Shown here: positions 51,470 to 58,542 of the stretch, in pieces | Layout: each line of letters opens with the position of its first letter | Position numbering within the stretch: position 1 is the stretch's first letter | Source: JAJRXK01 sp964593155 | GTDB lineage: Bacteria > Krumholzibacteriota > Krumholzibacteriia > JAJRXK01 | DNA length: 64,000 bases | Reading direction: 5' to 3' | Assembly (NCBI GenBank): GCA_964593155.1 | Contig: CAZQHE010000002.1 | Span: 1-64,000, forward strand | Made by a program: the position numbers and the translations under genes | Notes under the pieces: model-generated | What the model saw: the letters and a program-made list of their open reading frames with translations, nothing else | The model's database searches: none | Told to the model about the DNA's origin: nothing

Positions 51470-52927
51470 TTGGCCGACGGCCGCACCATCGCGCGCAACA
51501 GTGCCTTCCTCGGGCTCGCCTTCGCGATCTCCAAGTTCTTCTCGATCGGCCTGACCGCGATCGCCGGTCGCGTGCTCGGCGCCAGTGGCTTCGGCCTGTA
51601 TGCCACCGGCGCGGCGCTCGTCGAGGTCGGGCGCATCGTCGGCGGGGCCGGACTGGACTACCTGGTCGCCCGCGAGGTGGCCAGCGCGCCCGAGCGCGCC
51701 GACCGCGTGGCGCGCCACGCCGCCGCCCTGAAGCTCGCCGCCGGCGCGGTGATCTACGTGGCGTTGCTCGGACTCGTCGTGTGGATGGACTACCCGCGCC
51801 CGGTGCTCGGCGTGGTGCTGATCGTCGGCACGGCCCTCTTCCTCGAGAACCTGAGCGACATCCTCGACGCCGTGTTCCAGGGCGTCGAGCGCATGCACGT
51901 GACCACCGTCGCCTTCGCGACGAGCGCGGCCTTCGTGTTCGTGAGCGGTGCGGCGGCGCTGCTGGGCGGGCTGGGCGTGCTGGGCTACGCAGCCTGCTTC
52001 GCCGCGGGGTTCGTGGTGCGCTTCGCGTTGATGCTGCGGGCGGCGACGCGGGACGGACTGGTGTCTGTCCGCCTGCGCGGACTGGAACGGGCCGAGTCCG
52101 TGCGCCAGCTCCGAGCGGCCGTTCCGTTGCTCGGGGCCACCGTGCTGGCCGTGGTCTTCCATCGCATGGACCTGCTCATGCTGGGACGCATGGAGAGTCC
52201 CGAGCAGGTCGGGCTGTACGCGGCCGCGGTGAGGATCGTCGACGTGGTCGTGCTCCTGCCCCGTATCCTGGCGACCGCGGTGTATCCGGCCCTTCGCAAG
52301 CAGCTCGACGTCGACGCTCGGCGACTGGGGGCGATGGTGGCCGACGCCACGCGGGTGTCGCTGGTCTTGTGCTCGCTGGCGGGCCTGGCGGTGTGGTTCC
52401 TCGCGCCGGTGGCGCTGCGCTGGATCCCGGGGCCGGAGTTCGTGCCCGCCACCGATGCGCTCCGCCTGTTGAGCTGGGGCATCGTGCTGCAGGGCGGTGC
52501 GCACATGATCGCGCGCCTGCTCCTGGCGATCGAAGCCGAGCGTGACTTCGCCCTGGTCGCGGGCGTGTCGTTGCTCGTGAACCTGGCGTTGAACCTGGTG
52601 TGGATCCCGCGGCTGGGCATCGAGGGCGCGGCGCTGGCCACGCTCACCGCCTACGGGGCCAATCTCGCGTTGTACTTCGTGGTGGCCGCACACCGGGGCC
52701 GGCGCGTGCCGCTCGGACGATCGGTCGTCGGTCCGCTCGGGGCCGTGGTCGCCGCCTACGGCGTCACCGTGTGGACGCGCGACGGTGGACTCGGAATCCA
52801 GGTGGCCGCCGTGGCCGCGACGTGGGTGATCGCTCTCGTCGTGTTGCGCGGTGTGCGGGGGCTCGACCTCGACCGGATCCGCAAACTCGCACGCCGCGAC
52901 GCCGAGGGTGCCTTCGGTGGGGAGTGA
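51470..52927 (+). CDS. Polysaccharide flippase (MATE/MOP superfamily)
   Basis: A 485-residue membrane protein with about 12-14 helices. It begins ARNSAFLGLAFAISKFFSIG, typical of oligosaccharide/lipid flippases (Wzx/RfbX-like), with GRVLGASGFGLYATGAALVE and GLYAAAVRIVDVVVLLPRI. The start is TTG 51470 with GGGAG ahead, and it sits 14 bases after the barrel gene, so both may act together in envelope assembly. The lipid-linked substrate is unknown. Confidence 0.85.
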   Translation: MADGRTIARNSAFLGLAFAISKFFSIGLTAIAGRVLGASGFGLYATGAALVEVGRIVGGAGLDYLVAREVASAPERADRVARHAAALKLAAGAVIYVALLGLVVWMDYPRPVLGVVLIVGTALFLENLSDILDAVFQGVERMHVTTVAFATSAAFVFVSGAAALLGGLGVLGYAACFAAGFVVRFALMLRAATRDGLVSVRLRGLERAESVRQLRAAVPLLGATVLAVVFHRMDLLMLGRMESPEQVGLYAAAVRIVDVVVLLPRILATAVYPALRKQLDVDARRLGAMVADATRVSLVLCSLAGLAVWFLAPVALRWIPGPEFVPATDALRLLSWGIVLQGGAHMIARLLLAIEAERDFALVAGVSLLVNLALNLVWIPRLGIEGAALATLTAYGANLALYFVVAAHRGRRVPLGRSVVGPLGAVVAAYGVTVWTRDGGLGIQVAAVAATWVIALVVLRGVRGLDLDRIRKLARRDAEGAFGGE

Positions 52928-52943
52928 GTCGGCAACCGCTCGT

Positions 52944-53720
52944 TCAGCGCCAGCGGTCCGTCGAGTCGAACTGCCCCGGCAGCTGACGCCAGCGCGAGCG
53001 TAGACGTTCGCGCGCGACGGCGGCGGGGAACAACCAGCGCAGCACGACGTAGCCGCCCACGAAGCCGCCGATGTGCGCCCAGTAGGCCACTCCGCCCGAC
53101 TGCCCGGGCACCAGCAGACCGAACACGCCTCCGAGCACCTGCAGCGCCGTCCACACCGAGATCAGCAACAGGGCCGGCACCTGCAGGAACTGCACGAAGA
53201 AGCCCAGGAACAGCAGCGACGTGATCCGGGCCTTCGGGTACAGCACGACGTAGGCGCCCAGCATGCCGCTCACCGCCCCGCTGGCCCCGATCACGGGCAC
53301 GATCGAATCGGGATCGGTGGCCACGTGCGTGGCCAGCCCGACGAGACCGGTCACCAGGTAGAAGGCAAGGAAGCGCAACGGACCGAGGAAGTCCTCGACG
53401 TTGTTCCCGAAGATCCACAGGAAGTGCATGTTGAACAGCAGGTGCAGCCATCCGCCGTGCAGGAACATCGACGTGATCGCGGTCAGCGGCAGGAAGGCCG
53501 GACCTTCCACGTGCACCAGCGGCAGTCCCTGCACGCGTCCCACCAGGTCCACGAGCGTGGTCAGCTCGTAGGGCGTCGCCCCCCAGCGCGCGATGAAGAA
53601 ACCCATCTCGGCGCCGGCGACGAGTTCGCGCAGGAACACCAACACGTTCAGCGCGATCAGACCCACGGTGATCAGCGGGAACCGCTGGGTCGGATTGTGA
53701 TCGCGCAGCGGAACGATCAT
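52944..53720 (-). CDS. Rhomboid-family intramembrane serine protease
   Basis: A 258-residue membrane protein with six or seven helices. The catalytic pair is Ser147 in VIGASGAVSG and His216 in YWAHIGGFVGG. The conserved TSMFLHGGWLHLLFNMHFLW lies in the second helix region with HxxxN. Rhomboids cut transmembrane proteins within the bilayer. It follows the secreted hypothetical gene by three bases. Confidence 0.92.
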   Translation of the reverse strand: MIVPLRDHNPTQRFPLITVGLIALNVLVFLRELVAGAEMGFFIARWGATPYELTTLVDLVGRVQGLPLVHVEGPAFLPLTAITSMFLHGGWLHLLFNMHFLWIFGNNVEDFLGPLRFLAFYLVTGLVGLATHVATDPDSIVPVIGASGAVSGMLGAYVVLYPKARITSLLFLGFFVQFLQVPALLLISVWTALQVLGGVFGLLVPGQSGGVAYWAHIGGFVGGYVVLRWLFPAAVARERLRSRWRQLPGQFDSTDRWR

Positions 53721-53723
53721 CGA

Positions 53724-54329
53724 TCAGTCGAACCAGTTCGCCACGCGATCCCAGAACGAGACCGAGCGTTCCACGCGCAGGGGCAGCGGGTCGGCGTTGC
53801 GCTTCGGCCAGACGTCACCCTGGTTGCACAGCTGCACGCCGAGTCCGTAGCGCTCGTGGGGGAGCGGCTCGAGCACGCCTTCGCGGAAGCGCGGATCGAC
53901 CTCCACCTCGAAGCGGCCCAGGATCAGCGGGCGGTCCGGCGGTTGACGGTCGCAGCCGAGGAACAGGATCTCGGCGCCGTCGCCGAAGAGAACCTCCTTC
54001 TCCTGCAGACCTTCGAGTTGTTTCCACGTGACCGGCCCGGCCGGCTCGAGGAAGTCGGGCATCTCGATCCGCAGCACCATGCCGCTGAAGTCGATCGCGG
54101 GCTCGCCCCGGATCCCGAGGTAGCAGGTGAAGCGCTCGGCGTCGGCATCCAGCCGGAGCTCGCGCGTGGTCCCCTCGGGATCGGCGTAGAGTCCGATGGT
54201 GTACTCGCCGACGTCGGGGTCGGGGTCGGCGCCGATCGTCTGGGCAGCAGCCGGAAGCACGCCGAGCGCGCAGGCGACGATCGCGCACACGTGCGTGACG
54301 AGGACTTGTCGGCCGGTTGGTGGATTCAT
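53724..54329 (-). CDS. Secreted protein of unknown function
   Basis: A 201-residue protein with a signal peptide (about 1-30: VTHVCAIVACALGVLPAAAQ). The mature part has beta-rich segments and two Cys (FTCYLGIRGEPAIDF and LFLGCDRQPPDRP). The end RSVSFWDRVANWFD is hydrophobic. No family was recognised. It is coupled by ATGA to the glycosyltransferase-like gene upstream and is followed by rhomboid. Confidence 0.68.
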   Translation of the reverse strand: MNPPTGRQVLVTHVCAIVACALGVLPAAAQTIGADPDPDVGEYTIGLYADPEGTTRELRLDADAERFTCYLGIRGEPAIDFSGMVLRIEMPDFLEPAGPVTWKQLEGLQEKEVLFGDGAEILFLGCDRQPPDRPLILGRFEVEVDPRFREGVLEPLPHERYGLGVQLCNQGDVWPKRNADPLPLRVERSVSFWDRVANWFD

Positions 54330-55063
54330 GACGCGGGTAGGTCGGGAGCGGGACGGGGGTCGAGTTCGGAGCGCTCGCTCTGGACGAGCCAGGCCCGGGT
54401 GATCTTCGCGCGCCCGGGGTGCTCGCGCAAGCGGGTGGCAAGGGATCGCAGGTCGTCGGGGGTGTCGACGTCGAACCAGGCCCGGGCCTCGGACCGTTCC
54501 AGGCCGAGTGCGTCGACGCGGTTGCGCAGCGCTTCTCCCGTGTTCGGGCTGCTCCAGGGGAGATCGTCGAACATTCCGGGGACGTGGCGCCGCACCCCGA
54601 TGCACCACACTCCGCCGTCGGCCGCGGCGCCGAGCACGACGTCGGCGCCGCCGGCGAGAGCGTCGAGCGCGGCGTCGAGATGGCCGGCCGGGAGATCGGG
54701 ACTGTCGGTGCCCACCATCAGCAGCGGGAGCTCGTCCTGCTGGTCGGCTTCTTCCACCGCCGCGGCCAGGCGGTCGCCGAGATCGCCGGACGCCTGCCGG
54801 CTCCGGGCCAGACGGCCGGAGCGCACGGCGTGGTCCAACGTCACGGCGAAGTCCGACGAGGCGTAGTCCTCGGGGTCCGCTCCGTCGAGCCAAAGGCGGC
54901 AGTGGCGGGCCGCCGAACCGAGTGCGAGGTTCACGGTGTCCTCGACGAAGGCCTCGTACAGCGACGCGGCCGCGTCGGCCCCGAGCAACGGGATCAGGCG
55001 GGTCTTCGCCGCGCCGGGGCGCGGCTCCTTGGCGAAGATGCCGAGACAGGTGGGTGAACTCAT
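54326..55063 (-). CDS. TIGR04282/DUF2064-family sugar-nucleotidyl or glycosyl transferase-like protein
   Basis: A 245-residue protein. It begins LGIFAKEPRPGAAKTRLIPLLG, the typical TIGR04282 (DUF2064) N-terminus, with a nucleotide-sugar GT-A fold, followed by LLMVGTDSPDLPAGHLDAAL and VVLGAAADGGVWCIGV. Family members occur in arsenosugar-like clusters and near GT2 enzymes; the reaction is not known here. Its ATG shares the bases CATG (55061-55064) with the start of the divergent cyclic-nucleotide-domain gene. Confidence 0.82.
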   Translation of the reverse strand: MSSPTCLGIFAKEPRPGAAKTRLIPLLGADAAASLYEAFVEDTVNLALGSAARHCRLWLDGADPEDYASSDFAVTLDHAVRSGRLARSRQASGDLGDRLAAAVEEADQQDELPLLMVGTDSPDLPAGHLDAALDALAGGADVVLGAAADGGVWCIGVRRHVPGMFDDLPWSSPNTGEALRNRVDALGLERSEARAWFDVDTPDDLRSLATRLREHPGRAKITRAWLVQSERSELDPRPAPDLPAS

Positions 55064-55514
55064 GCGCGAAACCGGGGAAGGGGATACGAACCGTCGCGCC
55101 CTTCCATGGTACCGCAAGCGGGTCGACTCGCTGCTCCGAATCACGGACGAGGCGCGTATCCGTCTGCGCGACGTCGCGCGCGTCCGCCGGCTCCCACGGC
55201 GGGCGCAGGTGCTGAACGCCTTCGAGGGCACGCCCACCGTGTTCTGGATCGAGGACGGCCGGGTGCGGCTCTCGCGCTTCGAGACCGATGGCTCGGAAAC
55301 CGCCATCGCGATCCTCGAGCGCGGCGAGGTCTTCGGTCTCGACACCGAGGCCGGGCCGGGCGAGGTGCGGGTGGCGACGGCCGAGGCGTTGGAGCCGAGC
55401 ACGGTGCTGGCCTTCGATCGCGCCGCCCTCGACACGCTGAGACGCGACGAGCACCTGCGCGAGGCGACGCAGTCACTGTCGCCCCCGACCCCGTCGACGG
55501 GAGCCCGGGCTTGA
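55062..55514 (+). CDS. Cyclic-nucleotide-binding (cNMP) domain protein
   Basis: A 150-residue protein of the CRP N-terminal type without a DNA-binding domain. It shows LRDVARVRRLPRRAQVLNAF, VFWIEDGRVRLSRFETDGSE and AIAILERGEVFGLD as the beta-roll. The phosphate-binding cassette PxGExARS is not clearly conserved, so ligand binding is uncertain. Its stop overlaps the GT2 start (TTGA), so the two are translated together. It is divergent from the TIGR04282 gene with overlapping start codons. Confidence 0.72.
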   Translation: MRETGEGDTNRRALPWYRKRVDSLLRITDEARIRLRDVARVRRLPRRAQVLNAFEGTPTVFWIEDGRVRLSRFETDGSETAIAILERGEVFGLDTEAGPGEVRVATAEALEPSTVLAFDRAALDTLRRDEHLREATQSLSPPTPSTGARA

Positions 55515-56245
55515 GCCGGGTCTTCGTGGTGATCCCCGCCCTCGACGAGGAAGCTTCGATCGGGCACGTGCTCGAGCCCGTGGTGGCGCAGCCGGACGTC
55601 GAGGTCGTGGTGTGCGACAACGGTTCGACCGACGCCACCCCCGCGGTCGCCCGGGCCCACGGGGCCACGGTGGTCCGCGACGAGCGCCGTGGCTACGGCC
55701 AGGCCTGCCTGACGGCCCTGGCCGAGGTCCGCACCCGACAGCCGCTCGACGACGACGTGGTCTGCTTCCTCGACGCCGACTTCAGTGACGATCCCACGCA
55801 GCTGCCCGAGATCGTCGGCCCGGTGGAGCGCGGCGAGGCCGACATGGTGATCGGATCGCGTGTGCTCGGCCGCCGCGAGGCGGGCGCCCTGCTCCCGCAG
55901 GCGCGGTGGGGGAACTGGCTGGCCACCCGTACCATCGCCTGGATCACCGGGGTACGGTTCACCGACCTCGGTCCCTTCCGCGCCATCCGGTGGTCGACGC
56001 TGGAATCGGTGGGGATGGAGGACCGGGCCTACGGATGGACGGTCGAGATGCAGCTGAAGGTGGCCGCCGCCGGGGCGCGCTGCGTCGAGGTCCCGGCCCA
56101 CTACCGCAAGCGGATCGGACGCAGCAAGGTCACCGGCACGGTCCGCGGAACGGTCCTGGCCAGTGCGACGATCCTGTCCATCCTCGGTCGATGGGCCTGG
56201 CGTCGAGCGCGATCTCGCCTTGCCAATCCGGACCGATCGAACTAA
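55511..56245 (+). CDS. Family 2 glycosyltransferase (polyprenyl-phosphate sugar type)
   Basis: A 244-residue GT2 enzyme. It has VFVVIPALDEEASIGHVLEP, VVVCDNGSTDATPAVA, and the DxD region VCFLDADFSDDPTQLPEI. The later FTDLGPFRAIRW resembles dolichol/polyprenol-phosphate mannosyltransferases. A hydrophobic C-terminus is short. The start is TTG, overlapping the cNMP-domain gene. The sugar and lipid acceptor cannot be read. Confidence 0.87.
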   Translation: MSRVFVVIPALDEEASIGHVLEPVVAQPDVEVVVCDNGSTDATPAVARAHGATVVRDERRGYGQACLTALAEVRTRQPLDDDVVCFLDADFSDDPTQLPEIVGPVERGEADMVIGSRVLGRREAGALLPQARWGNWLATRTIAWITGVRFTDLGPFRAIRWSTLESVGMEDRAYGWTVEMQLKVAAAGARCVEVPAHYRKRIGRSKVTGTVRGTVLASATILSILGRWAWRRARSRLANPDRSN

Positions 56246-56314
56246 ACCTCGCCCGACCGACTCGGTCGTCGACGCTTCGCCCGGAGGGGCGAAGTCCCGG
56301 CCACGACCCGCGCG

Positions 56315-56407
56315 ATGGGGATGGAGCCCTTGGTCAGAAGATTGATCGGATTCACCGGAGTCCTGTTCACGCTGATCCTGCTCGGGATCGGGCTGTCCGC
56401 ACTCTGA
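56315..56407 (+). CDS. Possible 30-residue single-helix membrane peptide
   Basis: The small frame from ATG 56315 encodes MGMEPLVRRLIG, then a hydrophobic helix (FTGVLFTLILLGIGLSAL) and a stop. It lies in the 199-base gap between the GT2 and GyrI-like genes. It has a plausible positive-inside membrane topology but no good Shine-Dalgarno. A second ATG lies two codons downstream. Confidence 0.3.
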   Translation: MGMEPLVRRLIGFTGVLFTLILLGIGLSAL

Positions 56408-56444
56408 GCCGTCGGCCGCGCGGACGCCACCACCAGCGGTCCGT

Positions 56445-56930
56445 TCAGCGGATCGCCCAGCGCACCACGGTGCGCCACTGGCTCTCGTCGGGTTCCCAGA
56501 CCGGATCGGTGAGATAGATCTCCCACGGGGGGCCGTTCGGCTCCATCCCGTTCTGCATCATGTGCACCTGCAGGGCCAGGTAGGCGGTCGACAGCGTGTC
56601 GAGCTTGCCCTGGTGCACGGTGGTCGCGACCCGGCCGCCCGGCAGGGTCCCCACCTTGACCGGGTCCTCGGCCTCGACCTCGTCCTCTACGGGAAAGCCA
56701 CAGATCAGCCGCCATGGGGTGGGCGGAGGGATTTCGTCGTCGAGGTGCTGGATCTGCGGAACCACGCAGATGGGCGGACCGGCCGGGATGACCCCGGCCG
56801 TGTCGAGCAGGCTCCACACCTCGGTGAGCGTCTGCTCGATCCGGGTCTCGAACTCGTCCGGCATGCACTCGAACTCGAAGCCCACGTAGGGCTGTTCGAT
56901 GCCTTCCTCGACTTCGACCTGGTACTCCAC
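56445..56930 (-). CDS. GyrI-like small-molecule-binding protein
   Basis: A 161-residue protein. The pattern EQPYVGFEFECMPDEFETRI, PPICVVPQIQHLDD and RVATTVHQGKLDTLSTAYLA matches the GyrI-like (SOUL/AraC effector-binding) fold, which binds drugs or other small hydrophobic ligands. The end is DESQWRTVVRWAIR. The start is GTG 56930 with AGG ahead. It is divergent from the 57139 gene; a 6-bp inverted repeat lies between. Confidence 0.72.
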   Translation of the reverse strand: MEYQVEVEEGIEQPYVGFEFECMPDEFETRIEQTLTEVWSLLDTAGVIPAGPPICVVPQIQHLDDEIPPPTPWRLICGFPVEDEVEAEDPVKVGTLPGGRVATTVHQGKLDTLSTAYLALQVHMMQNGMEPNGPPWEIYLTDPVWEPDESQWRTVVRWAIR

Positions 56931-57031
56931 TTGACCGCCTCGGAGGTCTGCGCGCCGGCCGCCGTGGCCACGCGGACCGTGCAGACTATCACGCATCCGC
57001 GCCCGCTTGAATCCCGGGATCGCCCGGTCGA

Positions 57032-57049
57032 CTGATGGAAACGCATCAG
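57032..57049 (+). promoter_or_regulatory. 6-bp inverted repeat in a divergent intergenic region
   Basis: CTGATG (57032-57037) and CATCAG (57044-57049) flank a GAAACG spacer in the 208-base space between two divergent genes. It could be an operator or an RNA hairpin; nothing else clear was seen in this stretch apart from an AT-richer segment near 57055-57080. Confidence 0.3.
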
Positions 57050-57138
57050 GGTCACAAAACGGTATATCGATTACCTTTCGCCATGAACGGACGTTGCAGT
57101 AGAGTGTCCGCGATTCGCCATATGCCAAGGAGGGAGCC

Positions 57139-57471
57139 ATGCGACGCGCTTCACGACGGCCGGGCGAAACCCCGGCGTACGAGCGACGTCCGGAACTGCG
57201 GATGAACACCGCGCTGCGTGGCGGGTCGATCTCCGAGGTCGAGGCCACGTGCCAGCGCATCGCCGACTACCTGATCGAAGTGTCCCGCGACCAGGAGCTC
57301 GAGCCCGCGCTGCACGCTTTCCTCCGTGCCTTCGATCTCAAGTGCCAGCGACTCGATCCCGAAGCACGCGCGCGGGGACAGAAGGTCTACGAGCGGGTCT
57401 ACCAGCGTGGTCTGACCGCGTCCGAGGGCCGGCCACCGCGCGAGGGCTGCGACCCGTACTTCTGGGGCTGA
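57139..57471 (+). CDS. Small protein of unknown function
   Basis: A 110-residue cytosolic protein, rich in Arg and Glu, with a likely helical middle (EVEATCQRIADYLIEVSRDQ and RARGQKVYERVYQRGL) and a C-terminus GCDPYFWG. There is a strong Shine-Dalgarno (AAGGAGGGAGCC) before the ATG. I do not recognise a family. It is divergent from the GyrI-like gene and convergent with the double cNMP-domain gene. Confidence 0.68.
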   Translation: MRRASRRPGETPAYERRPELRMNTALRGGSISEVEATCQRIADYLIEVSRDQELEPALHAFLRAFDLKCQRLDPEARARGQKVYERVYQRGLTASEGRPPREGCDPYFWG

Positions 57472-57582
57472 TTCGTCCGCACCCGATCGACGATCGCCGG
57501 ACGGGACGTGGAGAGTGTTCGCGTCCCGTTCCCGCGTCCTCCGAGGCATCGGGGGGCGCATTTTCGTTTCCGGCGGGGCGAT

Positions 57583-58542
57583 TCAGGGCGACGCGATCGT
57601 CATCGACGCGGCGGTCCCCTGCGCACTCCGCTCGGCCAGCATCTCCACGGCCTTCATCGCTCCCGTGGCGACGGCCGACAGGAAGTCGAGGGCCACGTCG
57701 AAGTCGTCCTCGAGCACGTCGAACAGCGCCTCGTGATTGCCGCGCAGCGTGGTGACGTCGGTCCGCGCGACCGGCGTGTACCACCGTTCGCCACGCGCCA
57801 GCGTCTCGAGATTGCCCAGCGGGTAACCGCGGCCCGCCTCGAAGGTGCCACCATCCGGGAGACGACACTCGACCTCGCCCTCGAGGATCACCAGCAGGTG
57901 ATCGGCGGCCTCGCCCGGCTGCCAGAACTCGGTGCCCTGGGCCCAGCGTTCCTGGCGCATCGACGTCGCCATGAGCATGAGGGCCTCGAGTCCGAGGTTG
58001 CGGAAGATGTTCCCGCGTCGCAGCAGCACCAGCCGCTCGACCGCGTCGAGCGAACGCTTCGGCAGGCTGACGGCTTCTCCGGTCCAGGGCACGCGGCGCG
58101 ATCCCGCCACGATCTGCGGCATGATCTGCAGATGGTACGCCGCGACGTTCCGCAGCATGTTCTGCAGCAGGCGGAAGTTCTCCTCGAGCGCGGCCAGGAT
58201 GGCGTCGAGTTCGAAGGCCAGGGCCACCGTCTCGGTCGCCGCGCGGGCCTCGAAGTGCGGCTCCACTCTCGAGAGCGCGGGGATGATCCCCACGTTCTCG
58301 CCGCTGCCGCACGACACGATCTCGCGGCCGTGGCCGAACACCGCGATCCGTCCACTCACGATCACGAAGAAGCGATCCACGGGACGGCCCTCGCGCAGGA
58401 CCAGGTCGCCGCGACGCAGGACGACCTCCTCGGCCTGGCGCGAGAGCACGGTCAGGTCACGCGTGGCGATGCCCTGCAACTGCGGCAGCGTGCGCAGGTA
58501 CAGCAGGCGGTCGATCGGTCCGACGAAGCGGGGATCACTCAT
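57583..58542 (-). CDS. Protein with two cyclic-nucleotide-binding domains
   Basis: A 319-residue protein. The first beta-roll is near residues 20-120 (EEVVLRRGDLVLREGRPVDR and FFVIVSGRIAVFGHG), the second near 205-300 (QERWAQGTEFWQPGEAADHL and LLVILEGEVECRL). There is a helical middle. No DNA-binding helix-turn-helix follows. The ATG overlaps the end of the NTT-HEAT gene by 8 bases, so it is probably its regulatory partner. The nucleotide is unknown. Confidence 0.8.
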   Translation of the reverse strand: MSDPRFVGPIDRLLYLRTLPQLQGIATRDLTVLSRQAEEVVLRRGDLVLREGRPVDRFFVIVSGRIAVFGHGREIVSCGSGENVGIIPALSRVEPHFEARAATETVALAFELDAILAALEENFRLLQNMLRNVAAYHLQIMPQIVAGSRRVPWTGEAVSLPKRSLDAVERLVLLRRGNIFRNLGLEALMLMATSMRQERWAQGTEFWQPGEAADHLLVILEGEVECRLPDGGTFEAGRGYPLGNLETLARGERWYTPVARTDVTTLRGNHEALFDVLEDDFDVALDFLSAVATGAMKAVEMLAERSAQGTAASMTIASP

